Source: Ochotona curzoniae
Lineage: Eukaryota; Chordata; Mammalia; Lagomorpha; Ochotonidae
DNA: 64,000 nucleotides
Direction: 5' to 3'
NCBI RefSeq assembly: GCF_017591425.1
Contig: NW_024467119.1
Span: 28,369,001-28,433,000 of the forward strand
Within the stretch, counting starts at the first letter, position 1; each line of letters opens with the position of its first letter. A program made the translations under genes and the position numbers. Below the pieces are notes generated by a model. That model was not told where the DNA came from. It ran no database searches and worked only from the letters and a program-made list of their open reading frames with translations. Shown here piece by piece: positions 32,601 through 45,574 of the stretch.

Positions 32601-34100
32601 TACACACAAGCATCTTTTTCTTTCATGTCTAAAGCTGAAGGCAGTTTTAGATTCATAATTCCATTTTCCTATGACTCCATTCTTAGAATAATAAAAAGGA
32701 CATGAAGAATTTCTCAACAATTTCTGTGACTAACGTCTTCATCTATTCTTATTCCACATCCTTAAGTTGGGAAAATCCATCTTGTTTTTGCCATAAACGC
32801 TTCCTTTTCTATCTTCCCACCAAATTTTGAAGATGATTAGGGAAACAAAGCCTTTTAAAAATCACAATAGCGATTTATCTTTTATAAAAGTAAATATTTA
32901 GATAAGTCATGTAGCATTCTGTAGTTTCTAATACAAAAATGTTGAGTAACACGAAAGAGAATGGGCATTTATATTTACAACAAAGTCATTATTTGGATCA
33001 TTTAAAACAAATTGTCAACCTTTATCTGACTAGAAAGTGACAGAAAGTAATTTCTTATGAATGTGCATTTGAAACCTCATTAAACATTTATTACTTCAAA
33101 ATACTTGTAATCAGTGACTATTAGGCATTTCATGAGCCCATTCTTTAAAATTAAAAAAAAGAAAAAAGAAATGTAAAAAAACAGAACCAAAGATAGGGTG
33201 TTCCTATGAAAAATAGTATATTCTTTTATGGACACTTAAATTTATATCCACATCAAATATAAAGCTTAAAATAAAATTGATCTTGAAATTTCCTAGATTT
33301 TCAAAATTTTTCAAATAATAATAATAGTGCAAAGTTATGTGGTATGGTGTAAGGTTTCTCTCACATGGAATGGAAGAAAGCCTTATTCTTGATGTCTAAC
33401 TGAAACTCTTTTGTTTTGGCCAACAACCCCATCATCCGAACCCCTGTATCTGGTATTCACCTTTTTACTCTTTCTCTATGAGTTTGATCTTTGAGAACTG
33501 CCGTGGTGACCTGGTAAGTTGCAGAAAGGGAATTGGAGTCAAGCCCTCTAGGATTCCTCATCCAATTAAAAGGACCAGAGTAGCGTTCCTCAAAATGGAT
33601 TCCATGGAACATTAGTGACGTAAGAGATTGTTTGATCCAAAATTCAAAGCTTAAGTTTGAAGTTGCAAACCAGGTGTTGAATCTAAGAATCATGCTACAT
33701 ATTTAAGCTTTATTTAACTGTCAACCTTTTATGAGACATTTTGTTTAGATTCATATTTCTTGAAAAGTAACATTCTGATGGAAAAAAAATTGTCAGTACT
33801 CATTCAAACAAATGTAATGTATAGGAATGAAATTAATATTTTGAAATTTTATCATTGTTTACAGCTATTGTCTAGACTTTTGAGTAATAATGGTTTTCTA
33901 CTTACGACTCATTGAATTCTTTATTTAGTGGAATGTTAAATTTGTAATCATAAAGTAAAGTTAAAGTATGTTATTATAAAAGTTAAAATCCTAAAGGAGG
34001 TAGAAGGAGCAAAGAATAGACTGGGAATTATAATTATGCTCTCAAAACTATATATATGAAATACATGAAATGCTTTTCCATTTATATAAATGAATTTTGT
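32601..34100. other. No recognised feature
   Basis: AT-rich unassigned sequence; no repeat signature. The 78-codon minus frame at 33457 has no recognisable domain. Confidence 0.5.
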
Positions 34101-34447
34101 TAAAAATGCTTATCAGGGACTGGAACTGTAGATTAAGCCACTATCTATAGTGCCGGCATGGCATAAGTGTCCTGGTTCAAGTCCCAGAAGCATTACTTCT
34201 CCTCCAGCTCCCTGCTGATGGTCTGGGAAAGCAGAAGAGAATGGCTTAAGGCTTTCATGCCTGTACTTCCCTGGGATACTAGCAAGAAGCTGCTAGCCTA
34301 AGGTCGATCCAGCTTCAACCATTGTGGCTGCTTGGGGAGTGAACCAGCAGATGAAAGAGCTCACCCTCTCTGTTTCTCTTCCTCTCTGTCTCTCCTTCTC
34401 TCTATAATTGTGCCTAACAAGTAAATAAATCTTAAAAATACTTATCA
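34101..34447 (+). mobile_element. C-type SINE, sense, with 15-bp target-site duplication
   Basis: TAAAAATGCTTATCA (34101-34115) and TAAAAATACTTATCA (34433-34447) flank an older sense SINE (GTTCAAGTCCCAGAAGC, CTCCAGCTCCCTGCTGATGG, GGAGTGAACCAGCAGATG, tail AAGTAAATAAATC). One mismatch between the duplications fits its age. Confidence 0.9.
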
Positions 34448-34489
34448 ATAGTCAAAAAGGTTTGCCAATTAATTAATGAATGCAAGAGA

Positions 34490-34884
34490 ACTCTTTTTTT
34501 CAGCTTTTTAAAGCATAATTGCATATAACACATTCAAAGGGTTCAATAATGATTTTTGACAAATGAATAAAGTATGAATTCATAACTCCAACATGATGAG
34601 TGGAATCTCATTTCCTTCCTTAAAGTCTCTGCTCCCCTCCCTATCCCAGGCCACACTCTTCTACATATGTCACTAACGGATATTTTTGCATTTTCTGAAA
34701 TTTTATGAAGTAGTATCACTTTAAACCTTGAATTTTTAATCTAGCATATCTGTTTTTGAGTTTTTAGTGTGTTTTTGAGTGTATCAAAATTTTATTCATT
34801 TTTATTTCTGAGTTGAATTCTATTGTCTTGCAATAATTTCTAGCTATGAGTATTATAAACCAAACTTCAATAAACATTTATTTT
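34490..34884 (-). mobile_element. Ancient L1MB-like 3' end, antisense
   Basis: GCATAATTGCATATAACACATTC and GGTTCAATAATGATTTTTGAC followed by ATTTCTGAGTTGAATTCTATTG match the antisense 3' UTR of old L1MB elements. It is decayed and non-coding. Confidence 0.6.
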
Positions 34885-35114
34885 CAACTTTTATTTTATT
34901 TTTACTTTGTATTTTAATTACCACACATCAAAGAAAACATAAGAAATCTGTCATTATAACACTGGCTTTTTTTGCCTAAGCATAATGGTTTCCAGTTGCA
35001 TCCATTTTGTTGCAGATGACAGGATTTCATTATTTTATTTTTATAGGTAAGTACTATTCCATTGTGTATATATGCCATATTTTCTTCATCCAATCATCTG
35101 TTGCTGAGCCAAAT
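34885..35114 (-). mobile_element. LINE-1 3' end, antisense, interrupted by a GC-rich array
   Basis: After an A-rich 3' tail (antisense) come TTTCCAGTTGCATCCATTTTG, GTACTATTCCATTGTGTATA and CATCCAATCATCTGTTG, the antisense L1 ORF2 end. The sequence then stops at about 35112, at the junction with a GC-rich array, and L1-like sequence resumes near 35925 much further upstream in ORF2. About 0.5 kb of L1 is thus missing. Confidence 0.75.
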
Positions 35115-35905
35115 GTAGGGTTCATATAGGAGGGACAGGGGAGCACCTCACAGACTTAGGTAGGTGCCTGCCCCATCTTGTTATATTCAGGTCAGGCTTG
35201 TATTGAATGGAGACTGCAGATGTATGCCTCTGATAAAGGCCTCCAGCAGCATCTGTTGCACTCCCCCAGCCTTTATTGGCCTTACCAATAAGGCAATTCC
35301 TCCCTGTTGTTTGCCCAGTGCCTTTGTGGGGGTGGGGATGAATGCAATATGTTTTCCCTTCAAGGACTTAGGTGGGCTTTCCGGTCCATCATTTCATGCC
35401 ATGATAAAAGTCAGTGTGTATCTGAGGCTTGCTCCCAGGTAATATCATCAGTGGCATGGCCTGTTGCACCATATGCTTATGGGATGTTTCCAGACGAGTC
35501 CTGTCAGTATAGGACACTCGTGAGTCTCAGGAAGCCCACTCCTGGTCAGGCCACCCTATGTAATCTGCACCAAGGTCAGTCTCTCATGCTCCCTGGGGAA
35601 TGTGGTGGCCTATTTCGGGAGATACCTAGGAACCCCCATCAGACTAGTCCCCAGGCCTAGCTTTGGTGTGAACCAGCAGGTGAGGTAGCCTGTCTCAACC
35701 TGCCCCAACCCTTTGCATATTGGTGAGTACAATAGCCTGGCCCAGTCCCTGCCCCACCCCACCCCTCAGACATGGATACTGAATGCACTGCTGGGTGCAA
35801 CCATCTGGTTTGGGAGATCTCTAAGAACTCCTCCTGAGCTGGTCCCATTATCTTGCACTTGTTTGCATCAGATGGTACTGCAACCTTATCTGGCCTGCCA
35901 CAGAC
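35115..35905 (-). repeat. Second GC-rich array, diverged, antisense
   Basis: On the minus strand, phrases such as GGCTATTGTACTCACCAATATG, GGTTGGGGCAGGTTGAG and GGGCAGGGACTGGGCCAGGC follow the same plan as the units at 27225-29458. Longer repeats, TTCGGGAGATACCTAGGAAC and TTTGGGAGATCTCTAAGAAC (35617 and 35810), are also visible. It sits inside an antisense L1. The short frames over it are by-products. Relationship to the first array is by eye. Confidence 0.55.
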
Positions 35906-36010
35906 CTCGCTCTTTTAAATTTTTTAAATTTAAGCCTGCATTCCATTTTAATTAATTTTATATGATGAGAGATAAGAGTTGAAAATTTTTTCATATGTTT
36001 ACACGAATGT
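35906..36010 (-). mobile_element. LINE-1 ORF2 fragment, antisense, beyond the array
   Basis: CATTCCATTTTAATTAATTTTATATGATGAGAGATAAG is here in the order expected for antisense L1 ORF2 (normally 'tccattttgattttatttttgtatatggtgagagata'). Only about 100 bp is recognisable. It probably belongs to the L1 starting at 34885. Confidence 0.55.
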
Positions 36011-39000
36011 ATTTGACTCATCATGAAACATCAGCTTAAAATATCTTAGAAATGTTAAGAAATATAGTATACATTGAGTCTTTTGTTTTATGTGCTTGGA
36101 TGGTTTGCACAAGTTGGACACCCAGAATCAGCTGTCACGAAGTTATATCTTATTCATACAAGTGGTCACTGTCCTATTTCCATAGATACCATACCCCAAT
36201 AGCTTTCCTTGTCAAGATGATACAAACCCAAAAGCAAGGGATTGAAACAGCTGAAAGAGAGGTGAACATATAATTGTTGTCTTATGAGCAGGTGCACCTC
36301 ATGTTTTTTATCCTCATCTTTAACATCTGCACAGAGGGCTGCAGAAGCATTGATGCTGAATTTAGGTTATGTCAAATATTTCCTGTCTCAGTTTTACATC
36401 AATTATTCTATGTTTCAGGTTTTAACTTTCAAAATCTATCAATATTCCTAGATAACAAAATGTAATTACTGAAAATATATTGTTCCCAACGCCGAAAATC
36501 CAGTATTCCTATGAAGATTAACTATAATATCTAAAATGTTAATGAAGGTTTCACCTTAAAGCAACTCACAAAGTAGGTACGCTATGTTGAATATTAATGA
36601 CACACTTGAGATACGATTTTGTTTCCATTTCATATGTCTAGTCCTTTAGGAAGGTAGAAGGAACTGGCACTCAGTATAGGTTCACACATGGACGTATATC
36701 CCATAGTCATACACACACTGCACTCTATCGGTTTGGGAATTTCTAAGAGAGGAAAAATATATGCCAGATAAGCATATTTCATGTAACCACTAGTGCTCTT
36801 TCTGTATGAAAGAACAGAACATTACTTTTTTGAAGGTGTGTCAAAACAAAACAAGATAAAGCCACTTGAAAAGACACATTCACAGTGGTTCATTTGGTTT
36901 TTACTATTCTACTTCATTCCCCAAAAATGTTAGCAGTTGCCCTCAGAGAGCATGTTAAACTATTGACTCCAGTCATCAACTTGCTTACATGTTCTAGAAA
37001 ATAATATTATAAAATATATAAACACTTTTTGGTAAATACTCATAATGCATCATGTGAAATACTTTTCATTTTTATTGAGCTTTTCACATGTATATTTCAT
37101 TGTTAGCTTTTGTGGCAAAAGGTTGTGCAAGCAGCACATTCCATGTAATTGATCATTCTACGGGGTGCTCCTAAGGAGACTGATAAGAAGGAATACTGAG
37201 TGAAACTTCTCTGTTTGAATCATTTATTATCTCAGGGAACTGTTAAATTTCAGAAAGGTGTTTTGAAGTAGTAGGGATATTTACAAGGGAAACCCAAAAC
37301 GCATGCACAATACTAAGAGAACTTTGCCATTTTCTCAAAATGCAGCAATGAATGACTTACAACCCTTCTACTGTTAAATTTTGAAGTTGCTCTGTGCTAT
37401 TCACAACAACCAGAGTCATTCAACAAGAAGACAACAAAGATCAAATGAATAAAAGAAAAAAAATCCCTATGAAATAAATAGACTGTGATCAGACAGAGAA
37501 TAATGCCTATTTTATTCCTTATCTTTGGAATGATCTAAGCTTTCTTATTTTTGTCTCCACCACTTGGGAGATCACCCAGAACTTCGAAATAAAACCCACT
37601 GTCATACTTTCCACTAGGGCTGAGTCTCCATATAAGCACATTGTTTTGCATTTAAATATATATTGCTTTTAAATTTTAAATGGTGATATGAGTGAGAACC
37701 CTTGGCAGCAAAGAAATTAGATTGGGAAGTCAAGTGAGAAAACAAGAGCAGGCAAATATATTAAAATGGGGCTTTTCATTTGTCGTATCTGCGATACCCA
37801 CCTGGAATCCAGAATGAGTCTGCAGATGTCTGATACCCAGCTTGATGTTTTCTTGAATGTTAACATCTTTCAAGATGGTAAGTTATCAATGATTTTGAAA
37901 CCTATTTTTAGGAACAAAGATCAAATATAAATTCATCAAAAACAAAAACCTCTATCTATTCTATTATAGAATTAGACCCAGAGAAGGAAATACAGAGAAA
38001 ACTTAGGTCATTAAGTGTCTACCATCCCAATTCATTCGCATAAGATTAAGACATAGAGTATTCACTATCTGTATAAACATACAAATCAATCAGTCTCACC
38101 ATCATACAGTTGTGTCTGATGGTAAAATCTCTATATGTGCAAGTATCTCCTTATGTGCAAAGTGGAAAGACAAAGTAGAAGACGGACATGCTTTGTATAG
38201 AAGAATACAAATACTGAGTATTTTTCAGTTTAATTGTACATAAATGTATGTGCATGTGTAAGTGCATGTGCGTGTCTTTCAAAATGTTTTTGCACAAAAA
38301 TTAACATCTTTTAATTATATTTTTGTGAAAATTTTGAAATATACTTGTAGGTTCCCTTCTTGGTAAATGATATCCAGACTAAAAAAAGATCAAATCCAAG
38401 TGATGAAAGGAATAGAGTGACTTAAAAATGTAACAGGTAGGGAAAATGTGAGGGAAGCGAATATGGTTTGCCAAATAAATGATGCTGAGTGGGTCAGGAA
38501 ATGAAAGCATTACCTAAGATTTTATACCTAGAGCACAAACAAAAGGTCAAGTCAGGTCCTCAAAGACTCAAAGCTGCCGGGGAAGTCAGATGTCTGCCCT
38601 GAGAGTTGTGGCTACACATTTGAAGACACAGCTCAGTTTTAAACATCTAATAGATGTGAGAAAGAAGTATTTACTTTGGATAGAAATTTCTAAACAAGTG
38701 AGCTTTGAAGGTGGAAAACCCATTTTTGGAGTAAAAGGGAACCTTTTTCACCATGAGAAAAAAACAGATGCTGAAAGATCTTGTCAAATGAGGTAATCAC
38801 AGTAAACTGTAGTCATGCTTAATTTAACATAAATTAGTTCACTAGAAATCATATGCTGATTAGTCGGGAACTAAATGCAAGTGCCTAAGGATTCTTTTCC
38901 AGCAAACCACTTCCAGGATGATAATACTAATCATTTGTTATATTATAATCTTGAAACATCTGTTACTCTCAATACTTTTCCCCCCATTTAGGGTGTATTT

Positions 39001-39810
39001 ATATGATCATGGCCTTTAAAATGCACAGAAACTAAGTGAATTTTGAAATGTAATTTTTGGTTGAGGAGTTCTTGGTACTCTAAAGGATAAATTGGTCTCT
39101 TCAACACAGGAATTCAGTGTAATGGGAAAATGTCCTTTGATTTGAAGAGGAAACGTCTGAAAACCAGGACATCTACTAAACAGATTGACTGTCTTCTTCT
39201 CTGCTCCAGATCCTTGGAAGGGGCAAGGATGCCAGAACAAACCCAGGTCCAGAAGCTAGCTTTCTGTTTGAGGACCTAGAAAGCAGGGACTCTCCATTTC
39301 ATATCTCTTTATGTGATTGAAAATTTCCTGAAGGTCTTTGCAGGCCTGCTAACTGAAAGACGCCATGAAGGCTCACCACACTGATCAGAAGAGAAATATT
39401 GTTGAATTCATTGACATTTTCATTTTGTGCATTTAGCATGCAATATCCCCTCCAAATAGATAAGATAGAATCTATTGCTTTTTACAATGTGTAATGCTAG
39501 GCAACATGCTTTTTTTCCTCTCTAATGCAAGGGAATGTGAAAAATAACTGTGCCAAGAATGAATTATTTGAATTTAACACACAAGCTGTAGCTGGTCACT
39601 AAAACCCATTTGTGACTTGTCAAAGAAATGTGTGGAATCGCAGAATCATTTTCCCAGTTGTAGCTGCCTATTCGTGTGTGCAGAAATTGAACATTTCTGA
39701 TTGGATTTATGAAAGAGAAAGACTTCTCCAAGAAACTCTTTTAGCCCTCAAAATACCAAAATAACAAATTTGAAAACCATAACATTTCTATTTAAGCACC
39801 ACTTCTTCAC
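36011..39810. other. No recognised feature
   Basis: This is the longest stretch without a recognised repeat. It is AT-rich and has no frame with a recognisable domain. The low repeat content could mean single-copy sequence; 39530-39730, with balanced composition, is the part most like a conserved element. Confidence 0.45.
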
Positions 39811-39814
39811 TGTT

Positions 39815-39925
39815 GAAATTGCTTCCACTATTTCAAACAGCTTCCCTAACAATACTAACCTTATTTAACAGATGAGGAAATTGTTAGTGTAGCAAATTGC
39901 CTCACAATTATTTCATTAGTCTAAT
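39815..39925 (+). mobile_element. Possible MIR fragment
   Basis: TAACCTTATTTAACAGATGAGGAAATTG resembles the conserved MIR core 'ccattttacagatgaggaaactgag' in the sense direction. The flanks are too decayed to extend it. Confidence 0.5.
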
Positions 39926-41014
39926 ATAACCACAGGAAAATCAAGATACATGTTCTGCATCTCCTGAAGAGCGCAATGTTTCCAGGTTACAGGCCTGTCT
40001 ACTGTAACTCCAGACATCTCCCAGCCTAGCCCAGCCTGCCAGCCATTCCCTCCAGCTGCAACACTTTGCTAGTCCCCTGGTATAAGAAGGGATTCAAGTT
40101 TACTTGTCTCCACTACCACCCTTATTTCCACTCTTTTAATCTGAGCTTACTAGTTGCCAGTACATCATACATATTGGATTCACCAGGAAATCATATTTTC
40201 TGACATCAGATGCTGCCCGCCAATATTTTGTTTCCTCTCATCAGTTGGGGTTGCTCTTCCCAACATTGGATTAGCTGTATAGTGAGCCAAGGCAAATCTC
40301 AGTTCCAGAGAATCCAACATGGGATGCAGGTGTTTCAAGAGGTTGTTTAACATATTGTACCACATCTGCCCCATGATTTAACTCTATGCTTCACAATAGA
40401 TTTGACTTTGATCTAAACTTTTTCTTTTTTCAAGTAAAATGCATATAAAAATGTGTATGTTTGTCTCACCTTGATAACCATTAGCTTTGTAATCTTTGCC
40501 ATGTTATCTGATTTTTTCCCAGCCAACTAGTTTATCTTTAAAAGGGAAAAACTGGGCCTTATCAATAGTTTCAATTTTAATCTCTCATTTGGGTACCCCC
40601 AAGATAATAGTGATACCAGGACTATTGAGATTATCCATAAAATATGACAAGATTTCCACACTCCTAGATTAACTTTTTATAGCTACTTTTACTTTCTGGT
40701 TGTTACGAGACATAACTATTATTAATTTTTAAAAAGGCTCAAAATGGGCTTAGCAAATGCAGTTTTCTGGATTATTTTCCCAAAACATGCTGCTCATAGA
40801 AGTTTTTGGTACAGAATAGTGGAGGATCATCTTTAACATTCATTCTTAATGTAATAAAATCAGTATTAAGAAAAGATACACCTTTTTCACCCTCTTGCTT
40901 TCATGAGGAACGGTAGTAATGATTGTTTTTCTTTCATCAGCATCACTGTCTAAACTTTTTGCTGTTTCATTTTCTCTGTTGAGGACTTCACAAGATTAAC
41001 AACTTCTTATATAC
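39926..41014. other. Mostly unassigned; possible SINE head at 40240-40374 (-)
   Basis: The segment ending GTACCACATCTGCCCC at 40374 has the layout of an antisense C SINE head, with CATGGGATGCAGGTG before it, but no clear body. The rest is unassigned. Confidence 0.4.
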
Positions 41015-41112
41015 AGAGTATGAAGGATCAAATGAGAGAATTTACCCGTAATCTCTTGAACACTGTCAGATTTAGTATATAGTGGGTTCAATTAATGCTG
41101 CTATTAACAACC
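41015..41112 (+). mobile_element. Possible MIR fragment
   Basis: GTATGAAGGATCAAATGAGAG, then CACTGTCAGATTTAGTATATAGTGGGTTCAATTAATG, follow the MIR 3' order ('gattaaatgagataat ... cacatagtaggtgctcaataaat'). Sense orientation. Diverged. Confidence 0.5.
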
Positions 41113-42284
41113 ATCTCAATCATAGGGGGAACGGTAGGGATGGCAAATCTTTTTACTCTGAACTGAAATCTAATCCTTATTTCACTACAGCATTGATATT
41201 CCAAGAAAAAACTCTTGGAAGTATCTGCAGGAATCCTACAGGCCCACTCTTCAGTGTCCACGGAGAGACTCTAAAATAATTAAAGTGTATCTATCCATCT
41301 GGGGTGGAGGAGCGTTGGTTTTAGAGTGACAGAAGTGCCTCAAAACTGAAGTTTAAAAAGGGAAGGAGGGGGAGAATAAATTGTACTTTCCATGACTCCC
41401 TTTTCCCATATTCCTTCTACGTCAGGTTTGGCATGGGGAGGTGTTGCTGAGTAGGGATGCTGAAGAGTGAGAACCAGTGAGATTCTATCTTGCATCAGGC
41501 TGTGTGTGTCTTTCAGTCCAGCCAGCAAAGCCATAGTCTGCAGGAGACAGCTTTCTGATACCATTCGTTCCTGACACTGGCTGATTTTCTTATAAGAGTC
41601 AATTGGATTTACTTCAAATTGATGTCATACACTAATTAAAGAAACATCCCCTGTATCTGAACTCAGGAAACAGCAGACAGGACATTTGCTAGACCTTTAA
41701 ATATAGCCAAATGAAAACTGAAGGACCGAGGAAAGGGGGCGGGTGGTTGAGGAAGCCAGTGAAGGAGACATTCATGGTGGGCCAGGCAGTTCAGCAAATC
41801 TGTCAAATAAGACAATTGTCTCCTTGGTGTTACTGTTGGAAATACTGAAAAGAAAGTTTCTGGTGTATCAAACAATTTTTGTTTCAGACGCACGAGAAAT
41901 CTTCCTGTAATTCAAATTGTTAAGGATCTGGCTGATTTTTCATGAAAGCTAACATAACATATGAAGAAGTAAAATTACAGATTTTTAAACCAGTCCACAC
42001 AGATTCCTGCACAGAAAAAAAAACAACAATGTAAACATCCTGTGTGCAAGACTCTCTGGAACACAGAAATATTTATAGCGGTTCATGAAATTAGTTCATA
42101 AGCATATTTTTACTTATCTTGTTGGAAATGAGTATCCTATACCTAGAAATACTGAATGTTGAATTTATCTCTGCTGCTATTAAATTGTATAATTACCCCA
42201 CACCCCACATTTTTGTATTCTTTTAGTCTTGCATTTCTCTCTGTAACACACATACAATCTATTTTGGACATATTTTTGTAGTCA
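41113..42284. other. No recognised feature
   Basis: Unassigned, no coding frame with a recognisable motif (the 74- and 76-codon minus frames at 41340 and 41663 show none). Confidence 0.5.
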
Positions 42285-42420
42285 TACATTTCTTACGCAT
42301 GAAGATGCATTCTGAGAAATGTGTTCCAATGTGGTTTTTATTATTGTGCAAAACACATAGACTATGTTTACGAGATGGGCTACACACCACTAGGTGATAT
42401 AATCAAGTAAAAGTGAATCA
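42285..42420 (+). mobile_element. Old DNA-transposon-like relic, part 1
   Basis: ATGCATTCTGAGAAATGTG, TTATTATTGTGCAAAACACATAG and GGGCTACACACCACTAGG resemble one end of an ancient eutherian DNA transposon whose inverted terminal segments I remember but cannot name. Low-moderate support. Confidence 0.4.
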
Positions 42421-42844
42421 ATCTTTTAAAAGTAGTACATAAAAATAAATAATCCAAGCTTTTTGAATCCTAAAATTTTGCGTTTAACTTTTTCATTTGA
42501 TGTATTTTGTAGGTCTAGTCTGGGGGGGAGGCATTTAAAATATTTACCAATTAAATAAGTTAAGTTAAGTTGGTGTAAAAGCCAATGCCCAGAAAGGCAG
42601 AAATGGCAAGCTATGGGATATTAAAAAGCCAATTCTATCATGGAAGTTTGTCTTCACCTATTCCCTTTTATGACGTTCTCATTTTCTCCTCTTGAAATCA
42701 AGAAATAAGCAGAGTGCTTCCCCTTGGAGAAAGAAAAACAACAGTAACTCAAATTTTTCATTCAGTGCTGGCTTGTTGCTATACTGCTAGGAAGCACATA
42801 CTCACATGAAAAAGGAATGAACTGAAAAAGTGGCATTCTTACAC
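42421..42844. other. No recognised feature
   Basis: Unassigned sequence between two similar old transposon-like relics; it may be the decayed interior or separate DNA. Confidence 0.45.
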
Positions 42845-43118
42845 TGCACAGACGTTTCAGTCAACAATGGACTACACGGAACTGAAACATACCTATCACC
42901 AAATGATATTTTAACCCAACACATTGTTCATATTTTTATGGTGATGTGGGTGTAAACAAACCTACTATACTTCCTGTTATATAAAATATAGCATATACAA
43001 GTACAGGTAGTACATGATACTTGATAATGATAACAAATGCCTGTGTTTCTGATGTATGCATTTATTATACATTTTGTTGTTATGTTAGAGTGTACTCTTT
43101 CTACTTAAAAAAAAATTT
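42845..43118 (-). mobile_element. Old DNA-transposon-like relic, part 2
   Basis: GACGTTTCAGTCAACAATGGAC, GGTGATGTGGGTGTAAACAAAC, then GATACTTGATAATGATAAC and AGAGTGTACTCTTTCTAC form a run of words recalled from the other end of the same ancient element, here in reversed relation to part 1. The long, ordered match is better support than for part 1. Confidence 0.5.
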
Positions 43119-43124
43119 ACTGGG

Positions 43125-43436
43125 AATTGGTGCTGAGGTTTGCAGGTAAAGATACCTGCATTCCACACAAGGATTCTGGGTTTGGTTCCTAGAACTAGCT
43201 CCTAATTCTGACTTCTCACCAACGTAGACCCTAAGAGGCAGCAGTAATGCCTTAAAGAACCAGGTTCCTACCAGCTACATGAATTACCTGGATTGCTCCC
43301 GGGTCCTCCAGCCCTTGTTGTTGCAGGCATTTAGGGAGTAGACTGGAGGAAGGGAGCTTGCTTGCTCTCTCCCTCTCTCCCTTCCTCAATCACTCTCCAT
43401 GTCACGTGAATAAAAGAAAGTTGACTATAAAATAAA
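43125..43436 (+). mobile_element. C-type SINE (CSINE2-like), sense
   Basis: GGGAATTGGTGCTGAGGTTTGC (head), GGGTTTGGTTCCTAGAAC, ATTACCTGGATTGCTCCCGGG and GGCATTTAGGGAGTAGACTG, then a CTCTCTCCCTCTC tract and a GTGAATAAAAG tail. The 'gattgctcc.gggtcctccagcc' variant marks the older CSINE2-type branch. Confidence 0.7.
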
Positions 43437-43774
43437 GTGCTGTGTTGTTTCAGCAGCCTCGCACACCTTGTGTTCCTCGTGTCTCAAATGCATCAAAATG
43501 CCGCGTCCAGTAATTGGCCTACACCATGTGAGTTTTTGTAAGTTCCTGTTAGAATACTTACACAATGAGGAATTTACCTAATGCTTCATTTCTCGGAAAG
43601 TGTATCCATTGTTAAACAATGTATTACTGTATCCTAAAAATTCACTGATAAGCACAATGTTGATAGAACAGCAATATCTGGACAAATAATAATAAATCAG
43701 CTAATTTTTCTAAGTACCTTGAAAAACCCTAGACACCTTATGCAGTGATGTTGATGATGATAAACAGTTCGTGT
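43437..43774. other. No recognised feature
   Basis: Unassigned sequence. It contains no repeat signature or coding frame. Confidence 0.5.
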
Positions 43775-44030
43775 TTACTAAGTATTTACTGTACCTTAGA
43801 GTCAGAGCTAAATGATTTTAATAAAGTAATCCAGTCTGTTTCATTTCATAAGCTTTTAAGTAATCTTAAAGGACAAACCTAACTTAATTATGGTGACAAT
43901 CGTAACAAAATAGAATTGTCGTCACCATCATGATCACCATCCTGTACATGGAAAAGAAAATTGAGAATACAAGAGTTTAAATGATTTGCCTATGGTGTTA
44001 TGAATCCAGAACCCATGAGACTGCTTCATA
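43775..44030 (+). mobile_element. MIR-like SINE relic, sense
   Basis: Ordered words TTACTAAGTATTTACTGTACC, then AAGTAATCCAGTC, GGAAAAGAAAATTGAGAATAC, TTTAAATGATTTGCCTATGG and ATGAATCCAGAACCCATG follow the MIR layout (spread, core, 'gttaagtaacttgcccaaggtcac', 'gaaccca'). A stretch of unrelated sequence lies in the middle. Confidence 0.6.
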
Positions 44031-45574
44031 CACATCAGTGTGAAAAGAGTAAAATCCTTAAAAACAAGCCTAGCAATCCGAACTTCTAAAGCTGGGCAAA
44101 GTTGGCATGTGAAGGGGGCTTTCCAGGAGCTACATCATGAACCTTCACTCAGAAGACCTCCACAAGCTGCTGGAGTTCAGCAGGAATGAATCTCTGAGTA
44201 CTCGTTGGCTTCTCACTTGGTTCATTCCCAGGCTCTCACAATTTGGAGATGAGCTTATGTGAGCTGAGACACCTAGGCATTTTTAACATCAAATGCAAGT
44301 TCAGTTTACCTAACGTACTGTGTTGTTGGCTAAAAAAATACTATAATGTGGGCAAACTGTGGTCACAATTAATCCTGTAATGATGTATTACTCTTTATTT
44401 TCACTTTTGTGAGCTAGGTCTCAGCTCACCTTCCTGCTGGTGTAAACATTTATTATGATATGATTACCTGCATCCCCAGCGAATCCCAAATTGTTTGTCT
44501 CTTCTGGTCTAAAAAGTGCCATCACTGTAAAATATCCTCTGTCTCTTTCCCGAGTCTTTAGCTGGGTACAGTATACATTATTTGAGGATGATGACAAAAC
44601 ACTAAGTTCTACTAGAGAAATAGAATTTATTTCCTGCTCTGTTCCAAAAGTCACACACCACCCCAGCATTGAAAACAATGAGTCCATTAAAGTCATTTCC
44701 CTTGGTGCATTCTAATTTCTTTTCTTTTTTAAATGTGAGAAGCCTGAAAATTGGAAGAGTAATGTCTAGGCTCTTTAGTGCTGCCTTCCAGAAGATACTG
44801 ACTTGGAATCTTTAGAAGATGTTGAAGAAGAAATAAAATTTATTTGGAGGAAAAATATTTAACAATATTTTTGTAAGAGATAAGAGACTCAGATTATTTT
44901 TATGATTAATAGCACCCAATGGAATTAAGATTTTACATGGGATTCTAGTGAGAAAATAAGGCTTCAGAAAATGTTTATATGACCATTATTAAAAAATAAC
45001 TAATTATACATAACAAAGCAGTATTATGAGGAGCCACCAGGTTAGGCAGTTCCCTTCTTGGACACCCAGAAGGCATCAGGAGAGTTTCCTTGGGTAAGAG
45101 GTTGCATCAGGTAGGGTTCTGGTTGCAGATGGCAAGATCATATTCATCAGTTACTGGTGTAAATCCAACAACAGGCAAATTTATAAAGTGTGGAGAAGGA
45201 TTTGAAAACCATAGGAATGATTTTGTTTTCTGAGGCTCTATTGGAGGGAGAGGAACTTATATTTCAAACCCTGAATGGCTTAGGTAGGAAGAACTTTACA
45301 AAAGAAGGCAAAAATAGAGAAAGCAAGAAGCTGTGTACTGGGCCAGGGACTATGGAGTTTGGTGCATATCCGCCCTCAAGAAGTTCACAGGATCGGGTAC
45401 AGGGGAAGAAACACCCAGACAGCTTCCTCTTTTCCTCTGACTCGTTGTCCAAATCCCCAGAGGTTAAAGGGCAAGGGATGCAGTCCTCACATGAGACTCT
45501 CAGGGAGTAGAATCAAAGGAGAGGGAAGAAGAAAATATGTCTACCGAAGAGAATTTTCCATGAAATCATTCTAT
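44031..45574. other. No recognised feature
   Basis: Unassigned. The overlapping frames at 45190-45658 (106 and 99 codons) on the plus strand have no recognisable domain, and the second runs into an L1 fragment, so I do not treat them as genes. Confidence 0.45.
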
